Positions 1-7,789 are shown, counted from the first letter of the stretch. The stretch: DNA of 32,147 nucleotides from an uncultured Bacteroidales bacterium (GCA_947175575.1 CAMWNG010000018.1:1-32147), one strand, 5' to 3'. Numbers and translations are program-made. Notes: generated by a model not told the origin, from the letters alone.

Positions 1-751
1 TGTCATGCACACCGTCTATGAATGCAGCGTTGATAAGAGCCTTCAGATTTGTCAGGTGTTTATTGACAACCTTAGGCATATAACCATGATTACGGAGATA
101 ATTGATGTAACGAGCAATAAAAGCTCGGTTTATATCCGTCCATTCAAACTGGTGCAATGGGTCAAAACCTTCATAAACACCTATGTAACTTTTCCATGCC
201 TTACAGGATCCTGCGGAATAATCCGCACTGCCGATTTTGCGTGCACCGCTTTTGATGTCATCGACAAATTGAATGAGGAACGACCAGATAAGGCGATTCT
301 TCTCATCCTCTTTACGTTTCTTTTCCTCGGCTTTCAATCGTGCCTTTTCTCTCGCTGCCTCACGTTTCGCCAATGCTTTCCTTTCGGCTTCGGCTGCTTC
401 CTCTTTTGCTTTGCGTTCTGCCTCCACTTTTTCAGGCTCGGATATGTAACGAATATCCATGTCAAGAGCCTCGCGATCGAAATTGATTTTCGCAAGATGT
501 GTCTTTACGATTCCTTCAATCTGGGTCAGTTTGGCGTGAAGCTGATAATTCTTTTTCTGATGTGCGAGCCATGCACGTGGCGATGCCGTAGCTTTCAGCC
601 ATTCAGATACCTCCACTTGCAGAAGCGTTGAAATGAGTACATCCACCTTACGGGTATGGATGCGGATAAAGAGGGTCGCATTATCTTTCTTCAAGTCCTT
701 GTTACGGACATGAAACGGTGTCAGTTTCTTAGGAGAGGATGTTGTTGCCAT
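1..751 (-). CDS. Tyrosine recombinase/integrase, N-terminal part (runs off the left edge)
   Basis: The minus strand is open from an ATG at 751 to the window edge (about 250 codons, no stop). Residues 1-100 fit the arm-type DNA-binding N-terminus of Bacteroidota integrases (start MATTSSPKKLTPFHVRNKD). Residues 165-250 fit the SAM-like core-binding domain (IWSFLIQFVDDIKSG, then YINYLRNHGYMPKVVNKHL). Between them, residues about 105-155 form a very charged Glu/Lys/Ala/Arg helix, probably coiled coil, which is longer than the usual linker. The catalytic domain with the R-H-R-Y residues would lie beyond base 1, so activity cannot be judged. The gene points away from the ADP-ribose genes and marks one edge of a possible mobile element. 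The promoter at 821-853 supports this start. The family call is recognition by pattern; the element boundaries are not seen. Confidence 0.85.
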   Translation of the reverse strand, partial: MATTSSPKKLTPFHVRNKDLKKDNATLFIRIHTRKVDVLISTLLQVEVSEWLKATASPRAWLAHQKKNYQLHAKLTQIEGIVKTHLAKINFDREALDMDIRYISEPEKVEAERKAKEEAAEAERKALAKREAAREKARLKAEEKKRKEDEKNRLIWSFLIQFVDDIKSGARKIGSADYSAGSCKAWKSYIGVYEGFDPLHQFEWTDINRAFIARYINYLRNHGYMPKVVNKHLTNLKALINAAFIDGVHD

Positions 752-820
752 ATTTTTGAGGTTGCTAAAAGTTTGAACAGTGACATACACAGTTATTCAC
801 AATCAGTCACTTTGGTTCTG

Positions 821-853
821 CAAATATAACAACTCAAACCGCTATTTTCCAAA
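821..853 (-). promoter_or_regulatory. Bacteroidota-type promoter of the integrase
   Basis: On the minus strand a TTTG (complement of 850-853) lies 21 bases before TATATTTG (complement of 821-828). This matches the TTTG/TAnnTTTG form used by the Bacteroidota primary sigma factor. The predicted start of transcription is near 815, giving a 5' leader of about 65 bases to the ATG at 751. Confidence 0.6.
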
Positions 854-856
854 TCG

Positions 857-878
857 GGTCACCACGCAGGTCACCACG
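857..878. repeat. Direct repeat pair GGTCACCACG, 12-base period
   Basis: GGTCACCACG occurs at 857-866 and again at 869-878. A related pair, AGTCACTAT, lies at 1077-1085 and 1089-1097 with the same 12-base period. Single related GTCAC motifs sit at 806-810 and 1061-1065. The regular spacing suggests bound protein, possibly the integrase arm domain, but this is inference. Confidence 0.55.
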
Positions 879-1022
879 TTTTACGAACAAATATGAAAAC
901 TCAAAAATTCAACAAAATTCATATTGCGCTATTTTTCAGCATTTTGCATTTACTTCGTATTCGTCATCATTTGCCTCCATTCATAAACTCAGGTGCCGGT
1001 GGCACCACCTCAATAAAAGTTA

Positions 1023-1059
1023 AATCGCTAATTCACACCGGATTGGCGATTTTTCTTTT
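1023..1059 (+). terminator. Hairpin followed by a T-rich run
   Basis: AATCGCTAAT (1023-1032) pairs with ATTGGCGATT (1042-1051) over ten positions with one G-T wobble, and the following bases are mostly T. It has the form of a Rho-independent terminator on the plus strand, although no clear plus-strand gene lies upstream. It may shield the cargo promoter from outside transcription or be part of the recombination region. Confidence 0.4.
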
Positions 1060-1076
1060 AGTCACCATCCCCCCGT

Positions 1077-1097
1077 AGTCACTATAACAGTCACTAT
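1077..1097. repeat. Direct repeat pair AGTCACTAT, 12-base period
   Basis: The copies are at 1077-1085 and 1089-1097. Period and core (GTCAC) match the pair at 857-878 on the other side of the intergenic region. Confidence 0.5.
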
Positions 1098-1110
1098 TTT
1101 ACTCAAGATA

Positions 1111-1142
1111 TTTGTACTATAAAGAATAATTGCGTAATTTTG
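1111..1142 (+). promoter_or_regulatory. Promoter of the ADP-ribosylglycohydrolase unit
   Basis: TTTG at 1111-1114 and TAATTTTG at 1135-1142 are separated by 20 bases, a close match to the Bacteroidota consensus. Transcription should start near 1149, about 25 bases before the ATG at 1174. Confidence 0.7.
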
Positions 1143-1173
1143 TGGCGTAAATATTACACAAGACGATACGGAT

Positions 1174-1995
1174 ATGAACAAAAAACAAAGGCTTTCGCAT
1201 GCGAAAGCAGTGGTTCGAGGAGCTATTTGCGGAGACATCATAGGTTCTTCCTACGAATGCCATCCTACAAAAGATTATCATTGTAAGTTAAACACTAAGT
1301 TTAGTAGATTTACCGATGATACGGTTTGCACAATAGCCATAGCAGAAACTCTAATATTCAATCAGTCTTTTGCTGTCACAATGCAGAAGTGGTGTCGTAA
1401 ATTTCCTAATGTAGGTTACGGTGGTAGATTTAAAAATTGGATTTTTTCACACGTTCCTGAAGATTACGGGAGTTATGGTAATGGCTCCGCAATGAGAGTT
1501 AGCCCGGTTGGAGCTATTGCATCTTCTCTTGAAGAATGTATAGAATTAGCGAAAGAATCCGCTGTAATAACTCATAATCATCCAGAGGGAATTAAAGGTG
1601 CTCAGGCTGTGGCTCTTGCAATATTCATGTCGTTGGAAGGGGTCTCTAAAGATGAGATTCGTGACGAAATCGAGAAGAAATTTGATTACGATTTATCAAG
1701 AAATTATTCCGAGATTCAGACCGACTATAGATTTCAAGTCAGCAGCCAGAAAAGCGTGCCGGAAGCCATCATATGCTTCCTGACAAGCAGTGATTATGAA
1801 TCATCTGTCCGTCTTGCGGTTGCATTAGGTGGAGATGCAGATACCCAGGCGGCTATTGCGGGAAGCATAGCGGCTGCATATTACGGAGAAATTCCCGATT
1901 ATATACTCTCGGATTGTATGGCAAAATTACCTGAAGATATAAAAGCCATTATCCGAAAATTTGATTATGCTTTGGAATTGAAATATGGAGAATAA
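1174..1995 (+). CDS. ADP-ribosylglycohydrolase (ARH/DraG family)
   Basis: The protein has 273 residues, somewhat short for the family, with no signal peptide, so it should be cytosolic. ARH/DraG enzymes remove ADP-ribose from proteins, nucleic acids or small molecules using two divalent metal ions. The metal-binding elements are visible: GDIIGSSYE near residues 20-28, FTDDT at 46-50, a GNGSAMRVSP loop at 102-111, THNHPEG at 133-139 and GGDADTQ at 219-225. All key acidic residues are in place, so it is probably active. The last 11 bases overlap the next gene, a Nudix hydrolase, which suggests coupled translation and a shared pathway. The substrate is unknown. Base composition is AT-rich compared with the large operon downstream, consistent with horizontal transfer. 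Confidence 0.9.
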   Translation: MNKKQRLSHAKAVVRGAICGDIIGSSYECHPTKDYHCKLNTKFSRFTDDTVCTIAIAETLIFNQSFAVTMQKWCRKFPNVGYGGRFKNWIFSHVPEDYGSYGNGSAMRVSPVGAIASSLEECIELAKESAVITHNHPEGIKGAQAVALAIFMSLEGVSKDEIRDEIEKKFDYDLSRNYSEIQTDYRFQVSSQKSVPEAIICFLTSSDYESSVRLAVALGGDADTQAAIAGSIAAAYYGEIPDYILSDCMAKLPEDIKAIIRKFDYALELKYGE

Positions 1996-2677
1996 AAAAT
2001 ATTGTTATAAATATCCACATCCTGCGGTAACAACCGATTGCGTAATCTTTGGATTTGATGGCACAAATCTCAAAGTATTGCTTGTTCTGAGAGGTATCGA
2101 GCCTTATAAAGGAAAATGGGCCCTTCCCGGAGGTTTTTTGAACACTGATGAATCCGCAGAAGAGGGCGCTTTGCGAGAATTGAAAGAAGAAACAGGAATT
2201 GAATCTACATATATCGAACAATTTCATACTTATTCGGAGCCAACCAGAGATCCGCGCGAAAGAGTTATCACGATAGCATATTTGGCTTTGGTAAAACTTC
2301 AAGAGGTCAAGGGTGGTGATGATGCGGATGATGCCCGCTGGTTTCCTATCAACAATGTACCACAGTTAGCATTTGATCACGATGTAATTTTACGTGATGC
2401 ACTTGCTCGTCTTAGGGAAAGGATACATTTTCATCCAATTGGGTATGATTTGTTGGCTGATAAATTTACTCTCAAAGAGCTACAAACTCTTTATGAAGCA
2501 ATCCTCGGAGTACATTTTGATCGACGCAACTTTGCAAAAAAGATGCTTCATCTTGATATTCTGACGGAGCTTGATGAAACAATTTGGCCAACGCCAAAAA
2601 GGGCCGCAAATCTTTATCAATTCAATATTGAAAAATATCAGGAACTAAAACAGCGTGGTTTCCGTCTTGAATTTTAA
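1985..2677 (+). CDS. Nudix hydrolase with NrtR-like C-terminal winged-helix region
   Basis: The protein has 230 residues. The Nudix domain covers about residues 12-140, and the Nudix box from G50 to I72 is complete (Gx5Ex7REUxEExGU form, with REL and EE present), so pyrophosphatase activity is likely. The C-terminal part, about 150-230, with FTLKELQTLYEAILG, RRNFAKKM and a Gly-rich end, matches the winged helix of the NrtR/COG4111 family. In NrtR proteins this architecture is a repressor of NAD genes that senses ADP-ribose, often with a decayed Nudix box; other members are ADP-ribose pyrophosphatases. Here the intact box and the overlap with an ADP-ribosylglycohydrolase favour an enzyme acting on free ADP-ribose or a related compound, possibly with a regulatory role as well. 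Confidence 0.88.
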   Translation: MENKKYCYKYPHPAVTTDCVIFGFDGTNLKVLLVLRGIEPYKGKWALPGGFLNTDESAEEGALRELKEETGIESTYIEQFHTYSEPTRDPRERVITIAYLALVKLQEVKGGDDADDARWFPINNVPQLAFDHDVILRDALARLRERIHFHPIGYDLLADKFTLKELQTLYEAILGVHFDRRNFAKKMLHLDILTELDETIWPTPKRAANLYQFNIEKYQELKQRGFRLEF

Positions 2678-2723
2678 CCCTATACTTCTACAATTACAGT
2701 ATGAAATTATCTGACAAGGTGGT

Positions 2724-3197
2724 ATGAATATCGTATTTCTTGATTTTGATGGCGTAATGGATACTGTCGCGTATGATATGTATCTTGTGAAGAATGGGCT
2801 TCCGGAGTGTGACGATAAAGGCCGACCGGTATTTGATCCAGAATGTATTGAATGTCTAAGAATAATAATAGCGGAAACAAACGCAGATGTTGTTGTTACA
2901 TCTGACTGGAAATATATTGATAAGTACGAAGGACTTCTTCAGATGTGGAAAGATCGAAATATGCCCGGCTTTTTAACAGATGTAACTCCAAATGTGAGTA
3001 AGCATAGAGGTGATGAAATTGATTTATGGCTAAAAGAGTGTAAAATTGATTGTAACTATGTCATAATTGATGATCTTGATGAGTCCAATTTTAATTTTCA
3101 CCAATTAGAACGACTTATTGTGGTAAATCCGGCGGTTGGTTTAGACCATAATGCCGCTGAACGAGCCATTAGTATATTAAATCGGCCGTTAGCATGA
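2724..3197 (+). CDS. HAD-fold protein, similar to HAD domains of RNA-repair proteins
   Basis: The protein has 157 residues. Motif I is FLDFDGV with D7 and D9, motif II is VVVTSDW near residues 56-62, a basic KHRGDEID segment follows at 93-100, and the acidic motif IV is VIIDDLDES at 113-121. This compact, cap-poor layout is that of the small HAD domains found alone or in Swiss-army-knife RNA-repair proteins, which act as nucleic-acid-end or small-molecule phosphatases. It starts 46 bases after the Nudix stop and is probably co-transcribed. With its neighbours it could process products of ADP-ribosylation or of NAD-dependent 2'-phosphate removal from RNA. Family call is fairly secure; substrate is inference. 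Confidence 0.75.
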   Translation: MNIVFLDFDGVMDTVAYDMYLVKNGLPECDDKGRPVFDPECIECLRIIIAETNADVVVTSDWKYIDKYEGLLQMWKDRNMPGFLTDVTPNVSKHRGDEIDLWLKECKIDCNYVIIDDLDESNFNFHQLERLIVVNPAVGLDHNAAERAISILNRPLA

Positions 3198-3535
3198 AGT
3201 TTATTTCACTATATAAAAATTCTTTATCTTATCTCGTTGGTTGACTTAAGCTTCTAAAACACGGCTCCTTCATTTAAACTAAAAAGTTGCAATATACGCC
3301 TTTAGCGGTTCAGCCTTTTAACCGTCAATCACTCCTATTCAATTATTGTCATTGGGGAACGGGGTAAAGCTGCTTTCAAGATTGATCATTGGTTTACACA
3401 GGTAAAATGAACTGTCGTATTTCACACTTATCGTGTTCTCATTATTTCGGCCGTAATCATTTTTCTCTCCGAATCAGGCTAAAATCCGGTTAATATTTCG
3501 TAGTACAGATCCAAGTAGAACCCAGGGCGGCGAGT

Positions 3536-3609
3536 GTAGACAAATTATAATCCTTCGTTATAATAATCAACTATTATTCAGCCTCCTATAAAATAGGAAG
3601 TAGACAAAT
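3536..3609. repeat. GTAGACAAAT direct repeat upstream of the outer-membrane receptor promoter
   Basis: Two identical 10-base copies (3536-3545 and 3600-3609) are 64 bases apart, and the second lies just before the promoter at 3625-3656. They could be operator sites, perhaps for the HTH regulator encoded downstream. A chance repeat in AT-rich DNA cannot be excluded. Confidence 0.35.
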
Positions 3610-3624
3610 CCGGCATTTATGTGT

Positions 3625-3656
3625 ATTGGATCATAAGCTGAGCCATCGTAATTTTG
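3625..3656 (+). promoter_or_regulatory. Promoter of the outer-membrane barrel gene
   Basis: ATTG at 3625-3628 and TAATTTTG at 3649-3656 are 20 bases apart. Transcription should begin near 3663, about 25 bases before the ATG at 3688. Confidence 0.6.
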
Positions 3657-3687
3657 CAGCATAAATCAACCACGCTAATCACAATTT

Positions 3688-6039
3688 ATGCTAAAATCTC
3701 TTGGGCTACTGGTAGCCTGTTTTACTTACTCATTGTGTGTTATTGCACAAAATGGTCCTAATCCCATCTGGATTTCCGGAACGGTTTGTTTTCAGGATAG
3801 CACTCATTATCCGTATGAAGTTATACTTATGGGGGACAGCGGCATAGTAGCCAATCAGTCTTTCAATAAAGGGGAGTTTTTGATTAAGTCCGGTGAGATG
3901 CCGACTTCAATATCCGTCAAAGCACTCGGTCACACACTTGTTGAGAGGAATCTAAGTCAAGCAAAATTCCAGCAAAGGAATGATACCATAATATTGGATG
4001 ACGCTTTCTCGTTCGGATATCCTGCGCACGCGCTTAATGAAGTAGTCGTTACGGCGCAAAAAGTGAAAATACAGGAAGAGGGATTAAACTACATCATCTC
4101 AAACATACAGGGCAGTGATTTAGCTGATGCCGGTACAATGCTGGATATGATGGCATGGGTGCCGGGCTTGTCATTGGACGCTGCTGATAATATTCAAGTA
4201 TTCGGTGTATCGGGCTCACCTCTTGTATATATAAACGGTATAAAGGTTACAGATAAAGCGAAGTTGTCTTCGCTGTCCTCTAACACAGTCAGGAAGATTG
4301 AGGTAATACGAGTACCCGGGGCTGAATATCCTTCGGGCACAACATCCGTAGTTAGAATTACTACGACTATTCCATTGAAAGATGTTGTAAATGCGAACCT
4401 GATTGAAAGAGCCAATCAACGAAATCGGTTTAGTAATAGAATTACAGCGAATGCGTTCGGCACATTGGGAAAATTTGATTTGCTGGCATCTGTTGGCTAT
4501 TCTCATGGAAATGGCAGACAGTCGGCGACCTCGACAGAAGATATTTATGCAAAGGATGAGTCTCTTCTGCGGAATATAAGCATGTACCAAAAAGATATAA
4601 TTCATACGTCCAGGTGGAACTGGCTCGCCGGAGCGACATACCATCTGTCCGATAACGACGAGATTCAGCTGGAGTATTCCGGTAATTCATCATCGCGAAA
4701 CAGAGATTTCATCACCGAGCGTACGACTACCGTCAAGGATGTCCCTGAAATTACAAATTTTGAATCAAAGAATCTATCTAAGCCGAACAACCATACCCTG
4801 TTAGCTAATTATTCTCACGAATTCACAACATCGAGTCTGAATATATCGGCTACATATAATTATAAGCAGTCTGATAACGATGAACGGGTATTTTTCATCC
4901 CGGACAATATATTAAGCGAGATCAATACGAACCGTTCATCATACAATATGTTGACCCTTCAGGGCGATTATTCATGGAAGTTTCTGAATAAATTTCAACA
5001 GAACATCGGCCTTTACGGAGGGCGCGCAGAGAATAAATCGAATTCTGATTATACATTTATGGGCATACAACGAGTAAATAGCTCTGTGTCCTGGTTCGAA
5101 TTTTATTACTCATCGAGCTGGAATGTCAAGGGCTACGGCATAACGCCCGGTGTACGTTTCAGATATGAGCATCAGCAAAGTAAATCATTCGTCGAATCCG
5201 ACAATTCATCGTTTGATAAATCGTACTTTAACGTAGTGCCGCAGTTAAGCATATTCCACCGCTTTACTAAAAAATTTGCGATGAATTTATACTATAAATA
5301 CAGTTATTCTCTACCGAGTTTTTCAGACATAAGTCCGGCGATTACACTTTCAAATCTCATCTATTACCAGTCAGGTAATCCCGATCTGAAAATTCCGCGG
5401 CGACACAATGTAGTTCTCGTGTTTAATATACCGAAATTTTCTATTTCGGCCGAATATACTGCTATTCGCAATAAGATTGTAGAAATTACCCGGCCTATAG
5501 ATGACACCGAATTCTTTATGACCAGTCCTATAAATATGTCCGGAAGCTATTATCTCTCATTAAACGGAAGCTACAATCTGAATGTCACCAACAAATTCCG
5601 CCTGTATGCAAGCGCCAGTTTAACGAGGACACATACAGAGTATTACTATCTCGATAAGATACAAAAAAAGAATAATATATATACATTGATCTCATTAAAT
5701 GCAAGTTATAATCTCCGTCCAAACCTCAGTGTTTTCTTGAGTTCATATTATACGTCGCCTCAACTGGTTGACAATACGGATACCGGGTATACCTTCAATA
5801 TATCATTTGGAGGCAACCTTAATCTGATGAAATCAAAACTTACGCTTCGGCTTGCGGTTGACGACGTTCTTGCCCGCTCCGTAACGCCATATTGGACTTC
5901 GTTCTCTCCGAATCTGTATCGCACTCGTAGAAACCATTATGACACACGAGGCATAACCTTGACAGCCACGTACAGATTCACATTTGCGAAGAAAAAGTAT
6001 TCAGAACTTGATAATGCAGATGACTACGACAGAATGTGA
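3688..6039 (+). CDS. Outer-membrane beta-barrel protein of the TonB-dependent receptor type
   Basis: The protein has 783 residues. A signal peptide is visible (MLKSLGLLVACFTYSLCVIAQ). Residues about 28-110 look like a carboxypeptidase-regulatory-like beta domain, then LNEVVVTAQ starts a plug domain (about 115-225) with LDMMAWVPGL, VYINGIK and a VRKIEVIRVPGAEYPSG segment. The remainder to the C-terminus is long alternating strands rich in Tyr, Asn and Ser, typical of an outer-membrane beta-barrel (OMP_b-brl_3-like). It is shorter than SusC proteins and has no SusD partner here, so it is not a standard glycan-uptake pair. The regulator starting 20 bases downstream may control it or respond to it. 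Ligand unknown. Confidence 0.85.
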   Translation: MLKSLGLLVACFTYSLCVIAQNGPNPIWISGTVCFQDSTHYPYEVILMGDSGIVANQSFNKGEFLIKSGEMPTSISVKALGHTLVERNLSQAKFQQRNDTIILDDAFSFGYPAHALNEVVVTAQKVKIQEEGLNYIISNIQGSDLADAGTMLDMMAWVPGLSLDAADNIQVFGVSGSPLVYINGIKVTDKAKLSSLSSNTVRKIEVIRVPGAEYPSGTTSVVRITTTIPLKDVVNANLIERANQRNRFSNRITANAFGTLGKFDLLASVGYSHGNGRQSATSTEDIYAKDESLLRNISMYQKDIIHTSRWNWLAGATYHLSDNDEIQLEYSGNSSSRNRDFITERTTTVKDVPEITNFESKNLSKPNNHTLLANYSHEFTTSSLNISATYNYKQSDNDERVFFIPDNILSEINTNRSSYNMLTLQGDYSWKFLNKFQQNIGLYGGRAENKSNSDYTFMGIQRVNSSVSWFEFYYSSSWNVKGYGITPGVRFRYEHQQSKSFVESDNSSFDKSYFNVVPQLSIFHRFTKKFAMNLYYKYSYSLPSFSDISPAITLSNLIYYQSGNPDLKIPRRHNVVLVFNIPKFSISAEYTAIRNKIVEITRPIDDTEFFMTSPINMSGSYYLSLNGSYNLNVTNKFRLYASASLTRTHTEYYYLDKIQKKNNIYTLISLNASYNLRPNLSVFLSSYYTSPQLVDNTDTGYTFNISFGGNLNLMKSKLTLRLAVDDVLARSVTPYWTSFSPNLYRTRRNHYDTRGITLTATYRFTFAKKKYSELDNADDYDRM

Positions 6040-6047
6040 TTTTTTCG

Positions 6048-6055
6048 TACCTTTG
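6048..6055 (+). promoter_or_regulatory. TAccTTTG promoter element directly before the regulator
   Basis: The box TACCTTTG ends only four bases before the ATG at 6060, so a transcript from it would be nearly leaderless. No good TTTG is seen 19-21 bases upstream. The element argues that the start is 6060 and not the in-frame ATG at 6036, which overlaps the previous gene. Confidence 0.45.
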
Positions 6056-6059
6056 TAGC

Positions 6060-7166
6060 ATGAAGCTACTGAAAGTCTTATATCTCTCTATTTTATTGGT
6101 GTTACCTCTACAGGTGATGGGTAACACCAATAATCATATTCCATTAGACACTGTTGAAATCACAACATTCCTTGATACAGTTTATAGCCCGAATCTGCCC
6201 TCAATAGAATTAAAAATAGGAACATACCATAATTTTTACGGTTCTACGACAGTCGGGTATAAGTTGATATTGCGAGGGGAAGAACTCAATGTTAACGGAG
6301 CCCTCCTCTATAAGACTGATCCTGAATCAAATCATGATAATCCGATACACTTATTATCACCGTTTCATCTACATATTGGTGATTCCACTGACAACAAGCG
6401 GATTGATCATATTTATGTAAAACATAAATTCCCTCATTCATGTTATTTCTCTAAAGATGACTCGTTAATAATACTTACCGATAAAGGGAATCTTACGCTC
6501 TATCTGAACGAGGAAAAATGGGCTGCCGCGAAATACTCTCCTATACTTGAATCACTACATAATGAAATATCGGAGGCGGAAAATAATTTAGAAGAGACTC
6601 GTCATAAGTCGTATGTCATAATAGCTATTATAATTGTTATAGTCCTAACTCTGGGCGTTATTGTGCTCGTCTATCTTAGAAGACAACAACGTATCAAAAC
6701 TGAGCAGATGAACAAATTGCTTATGCTTTTGTCTGAAAATGAGATGACCACCAGGCAGCTCAAACACAAAATTTCGGGTTTAATGCGCAATTGTTTCGAT
6801 ACAATCAATAAGCTCTGTTATGAATACTTTGAAAAAGCAGACACCAGTTTCTTGAAAAAAAGTATTTATACTAAGGTTGAGGAAGAGATTGAGCAGCTAA
6901 AGTCTCCAGAACAACTCTCTCAATTTGAAAAAGACCTGAATGAGTACTGCGATGATATAATTCAGCGTGCGGAGATGCAGATTCCAAAGCTTTCAGATGC
7001 TGAAAAAACATTGTTGATCTATTTATATTCAGGCTTGTCAGCAAGGACTATATGCGTATTGATGGATGTTCAGCTCAAAACTTTCTACATGCGTCGCCTC
7101 AGACTTAAGAATAAGATAGAGTCATCCGATGCCCCTGACAAAGACTGGTTTGTTGCAAATATGTGA
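6060..7166 (+). CDS. Membrane-anchored transcriptional regulator with LuxR-like HTH
   Basis: From the ATG at 6060 the protein has 368 residues. It has a signal sequence (MKLLKVLYLSILLVLPLQ), a beta-rich probably periplasmic region up to about residue 155, a helical stretch, one strong membrane helix at about 185-207 (rich in Ile and Val), and a cytosolic helical part. The C-terminus, about 310-352, starts LSDAEKTLLIYLYSGLSART and ends in a recognition helix with FYMRRLRLKNKI, as in Bacteroidota membrane-bound LuxR-type regulators. So an envelope signal could be passed to DNA in one polypeptide without a kinase. It follows the outer-membrane barrel gene in the same direction and may form a sensing pair with it. 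No TPR array is obvious in the periplasmic part, unlike many relatives. Confidence 0.75.
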   Translation: MKLLKVLYLSILLVLPLQVMGNTNNHIPLDTVEITTFLDTVYSPNLPSIELKIGTYHNFYGSTTVGYKLILRGEELNVNGALLYKTDPESNHDNPIHLLSPFHLHIGDSTDNKRIDHIYVKHKFPHSCYFSKDDSLIILTDKGNLTLYLNEEKWAAAKYSPILESLHNEISEAENNLEETRHKSYVIIAIIIVIVLTLGVIVLVYLRRQQRIKTEQMNKLLMLLSENEMTTRQLKHKISGLMRNCFDTINKLCYEYFEKADTSFLKKSIYTKVEEEIEQLKSPEQLSQFEKDLNEYCDDIIQRAEMQIPKLSDAEKTLLIYLYSGLSARTICVLMDVQLKTFYMRRLRLKNKIESSDAPDKDWFVANM

Positions 7167-7173
7167 TATTTGT

Positions 7174-7560
7174 ATGAATGTCGAACAATTGCGTGATTTT
7201 TGTCTGTCGCTTGGCGAGGTAACGGAGAAACTACCGTTCGGAAAATTTTCCTCCAGATATGATTCACTGTTGGTTTTTTATGTCAAGGAGCACATGTTCT
7301 GTATGTTCGACCTCGATGATTTCACGTGGGTGGCTATGCGCTCTACCGCAGATGTAATAGAAGAAATCTCCCTGACACACAATGATGTCCTTCCTGGACG
7401 AAAGAACATGCGCTTATGGCTCAATGCCGGTCTTGGCGGCGATATCACCGACACAATGATTTTTAATCTCATCAGACGCGCTTACGAAATCATAAACGAT
7501 AGATATTCGTCTAAAAAGAAAAACTCCGAAGCCCACTCAGGATCAAAGAAGCGAACATAA
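7174..7560 (+). CDS. MmcQ/YjbR family protein
   Basis: From the ATG at 7174 the protein has 128 residues. An in-frame ATG at 7129 lies within the previous gene and would add 15 unlikely residues. The MNVEQLRDFCLSLGEVTEKL start, the PFG motif, LLVFYVKEHMFCMFDLDDF and the final NAGLGGDITDTMIFNLIRRAYEI match the small cytosolic MmcQ/YjbR (CyaY-like fold) proteins, suspected to bind DNA but of unsettled function. It starts seven bases after the regulator stop and is likely co-transcribed. The last 20 residues are a Lys/Ser-rich tail. Confidence 0.85.
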   Translation: MNVEQLRDFCLSLGEVTEKLPFGKFSSRYDSLLVFYVKEHMFCMFDLDDFTWVAMRSTADVIEEISLTHNDVLPGRKNMRLWLNAGLGGDITDTMIFNLIRRAYEIINDRYSSKKKNSEAHSGSKKRT

Positions 7561-7775
7561 TAAGGAATTCTTGGATTTCGTCCCACAATCCTAAAAATTA
7601 TGACATGTCCTTGACATTGTCATATACTCGCATGTCCTTACACAACCGGTCTAATCTAATTTTATTAGGGAAAGCCGTAATCCACGTATTACGGAAAACC
7701 GTAATAAAATTACACCGATAACCGCCTTTAAGTGTAAAATATTGGTATAATAATTGCATAATAAAATATATTTTG
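7561..7775. other. Region upstream of the large operon with inverted CCGTAAT half-sites
   Basis: No gene is seen. CCGTAAT occurs at 7675-7681 and 7699-7705, and its inverse ATTACGG at 7688-7694, so each outer copy can pair with the middle one. A direct repeat CATGTCCTT lies at 7604-7612 and 7631-7639. The half-sites are about 50-80 bases before the promoter at 7753-7783, a reasonable place for an operator. They could also form alternative hairpins in RNA read through from the MmcQ gene. Confidence 0.45.
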
Positions 7776-7783
7776 TAACTTTG
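7753..7783 (+). promoter_or_regulatory. Promoter of the kinase/FHA/PP2C/AAA operon
   Basis: ATTG at 7753-7756 and TAACTTTG at 7776-7783 are 19 bases apart, a close match to the Bacteroidota promoter. No comparably good promoter was noticed before the following genes, which are nearly back to back, so this one may drive the whole 13-kb unit. The transcript start is expected near 7790. Confidence 0.65.
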
Positions 7784-7789
7784 CACAAA

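Larger units (their letters stand above)
752..1173. other. Intergenic region between integrase and ADP-ribosylglycohydrolase with repeated GTCAC motifs
   Basis: There is no convincing gene here. The stretch holds two outward-facing promoters, paired GTCAC repeats, a small palindrome (GGTGCC, 3 bases, GGCACC at 992-1006) and a longer hairpin at 1023-1051. Such a set beside an integrase gene is what an attachment or recombinase-binding region may look like, but no att duplication can be shown from this window alone. Confidence 0.5.
3198..3687. other. AT-rich intergenic region
   Basis: No open frame with protein-like features is seen. It contains a 10-base direct repeat GTAGACAAAT at 3536-3545 and 3600-3609, a small hairpin TCCTAT-AAA-ATAGGA at 3584-3598 between the repeats, and the promoter of the next gene at its right end. 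The remainder shows no structure I can support. Confidence 0.5.

Noticed and set aside
5-631. Plus-strand open frame of 208 codons
   Set aside because: It is the antisense shadow of the integrase, whose minus-strand frame reads as a coherent recombinase N-terminus and has a promoter.
893-1078. 61-codon frame
   Set aside because: It contains the hairpin at 1023-1051 and palindromes, has no promoter of its own and no protein-like pattern.
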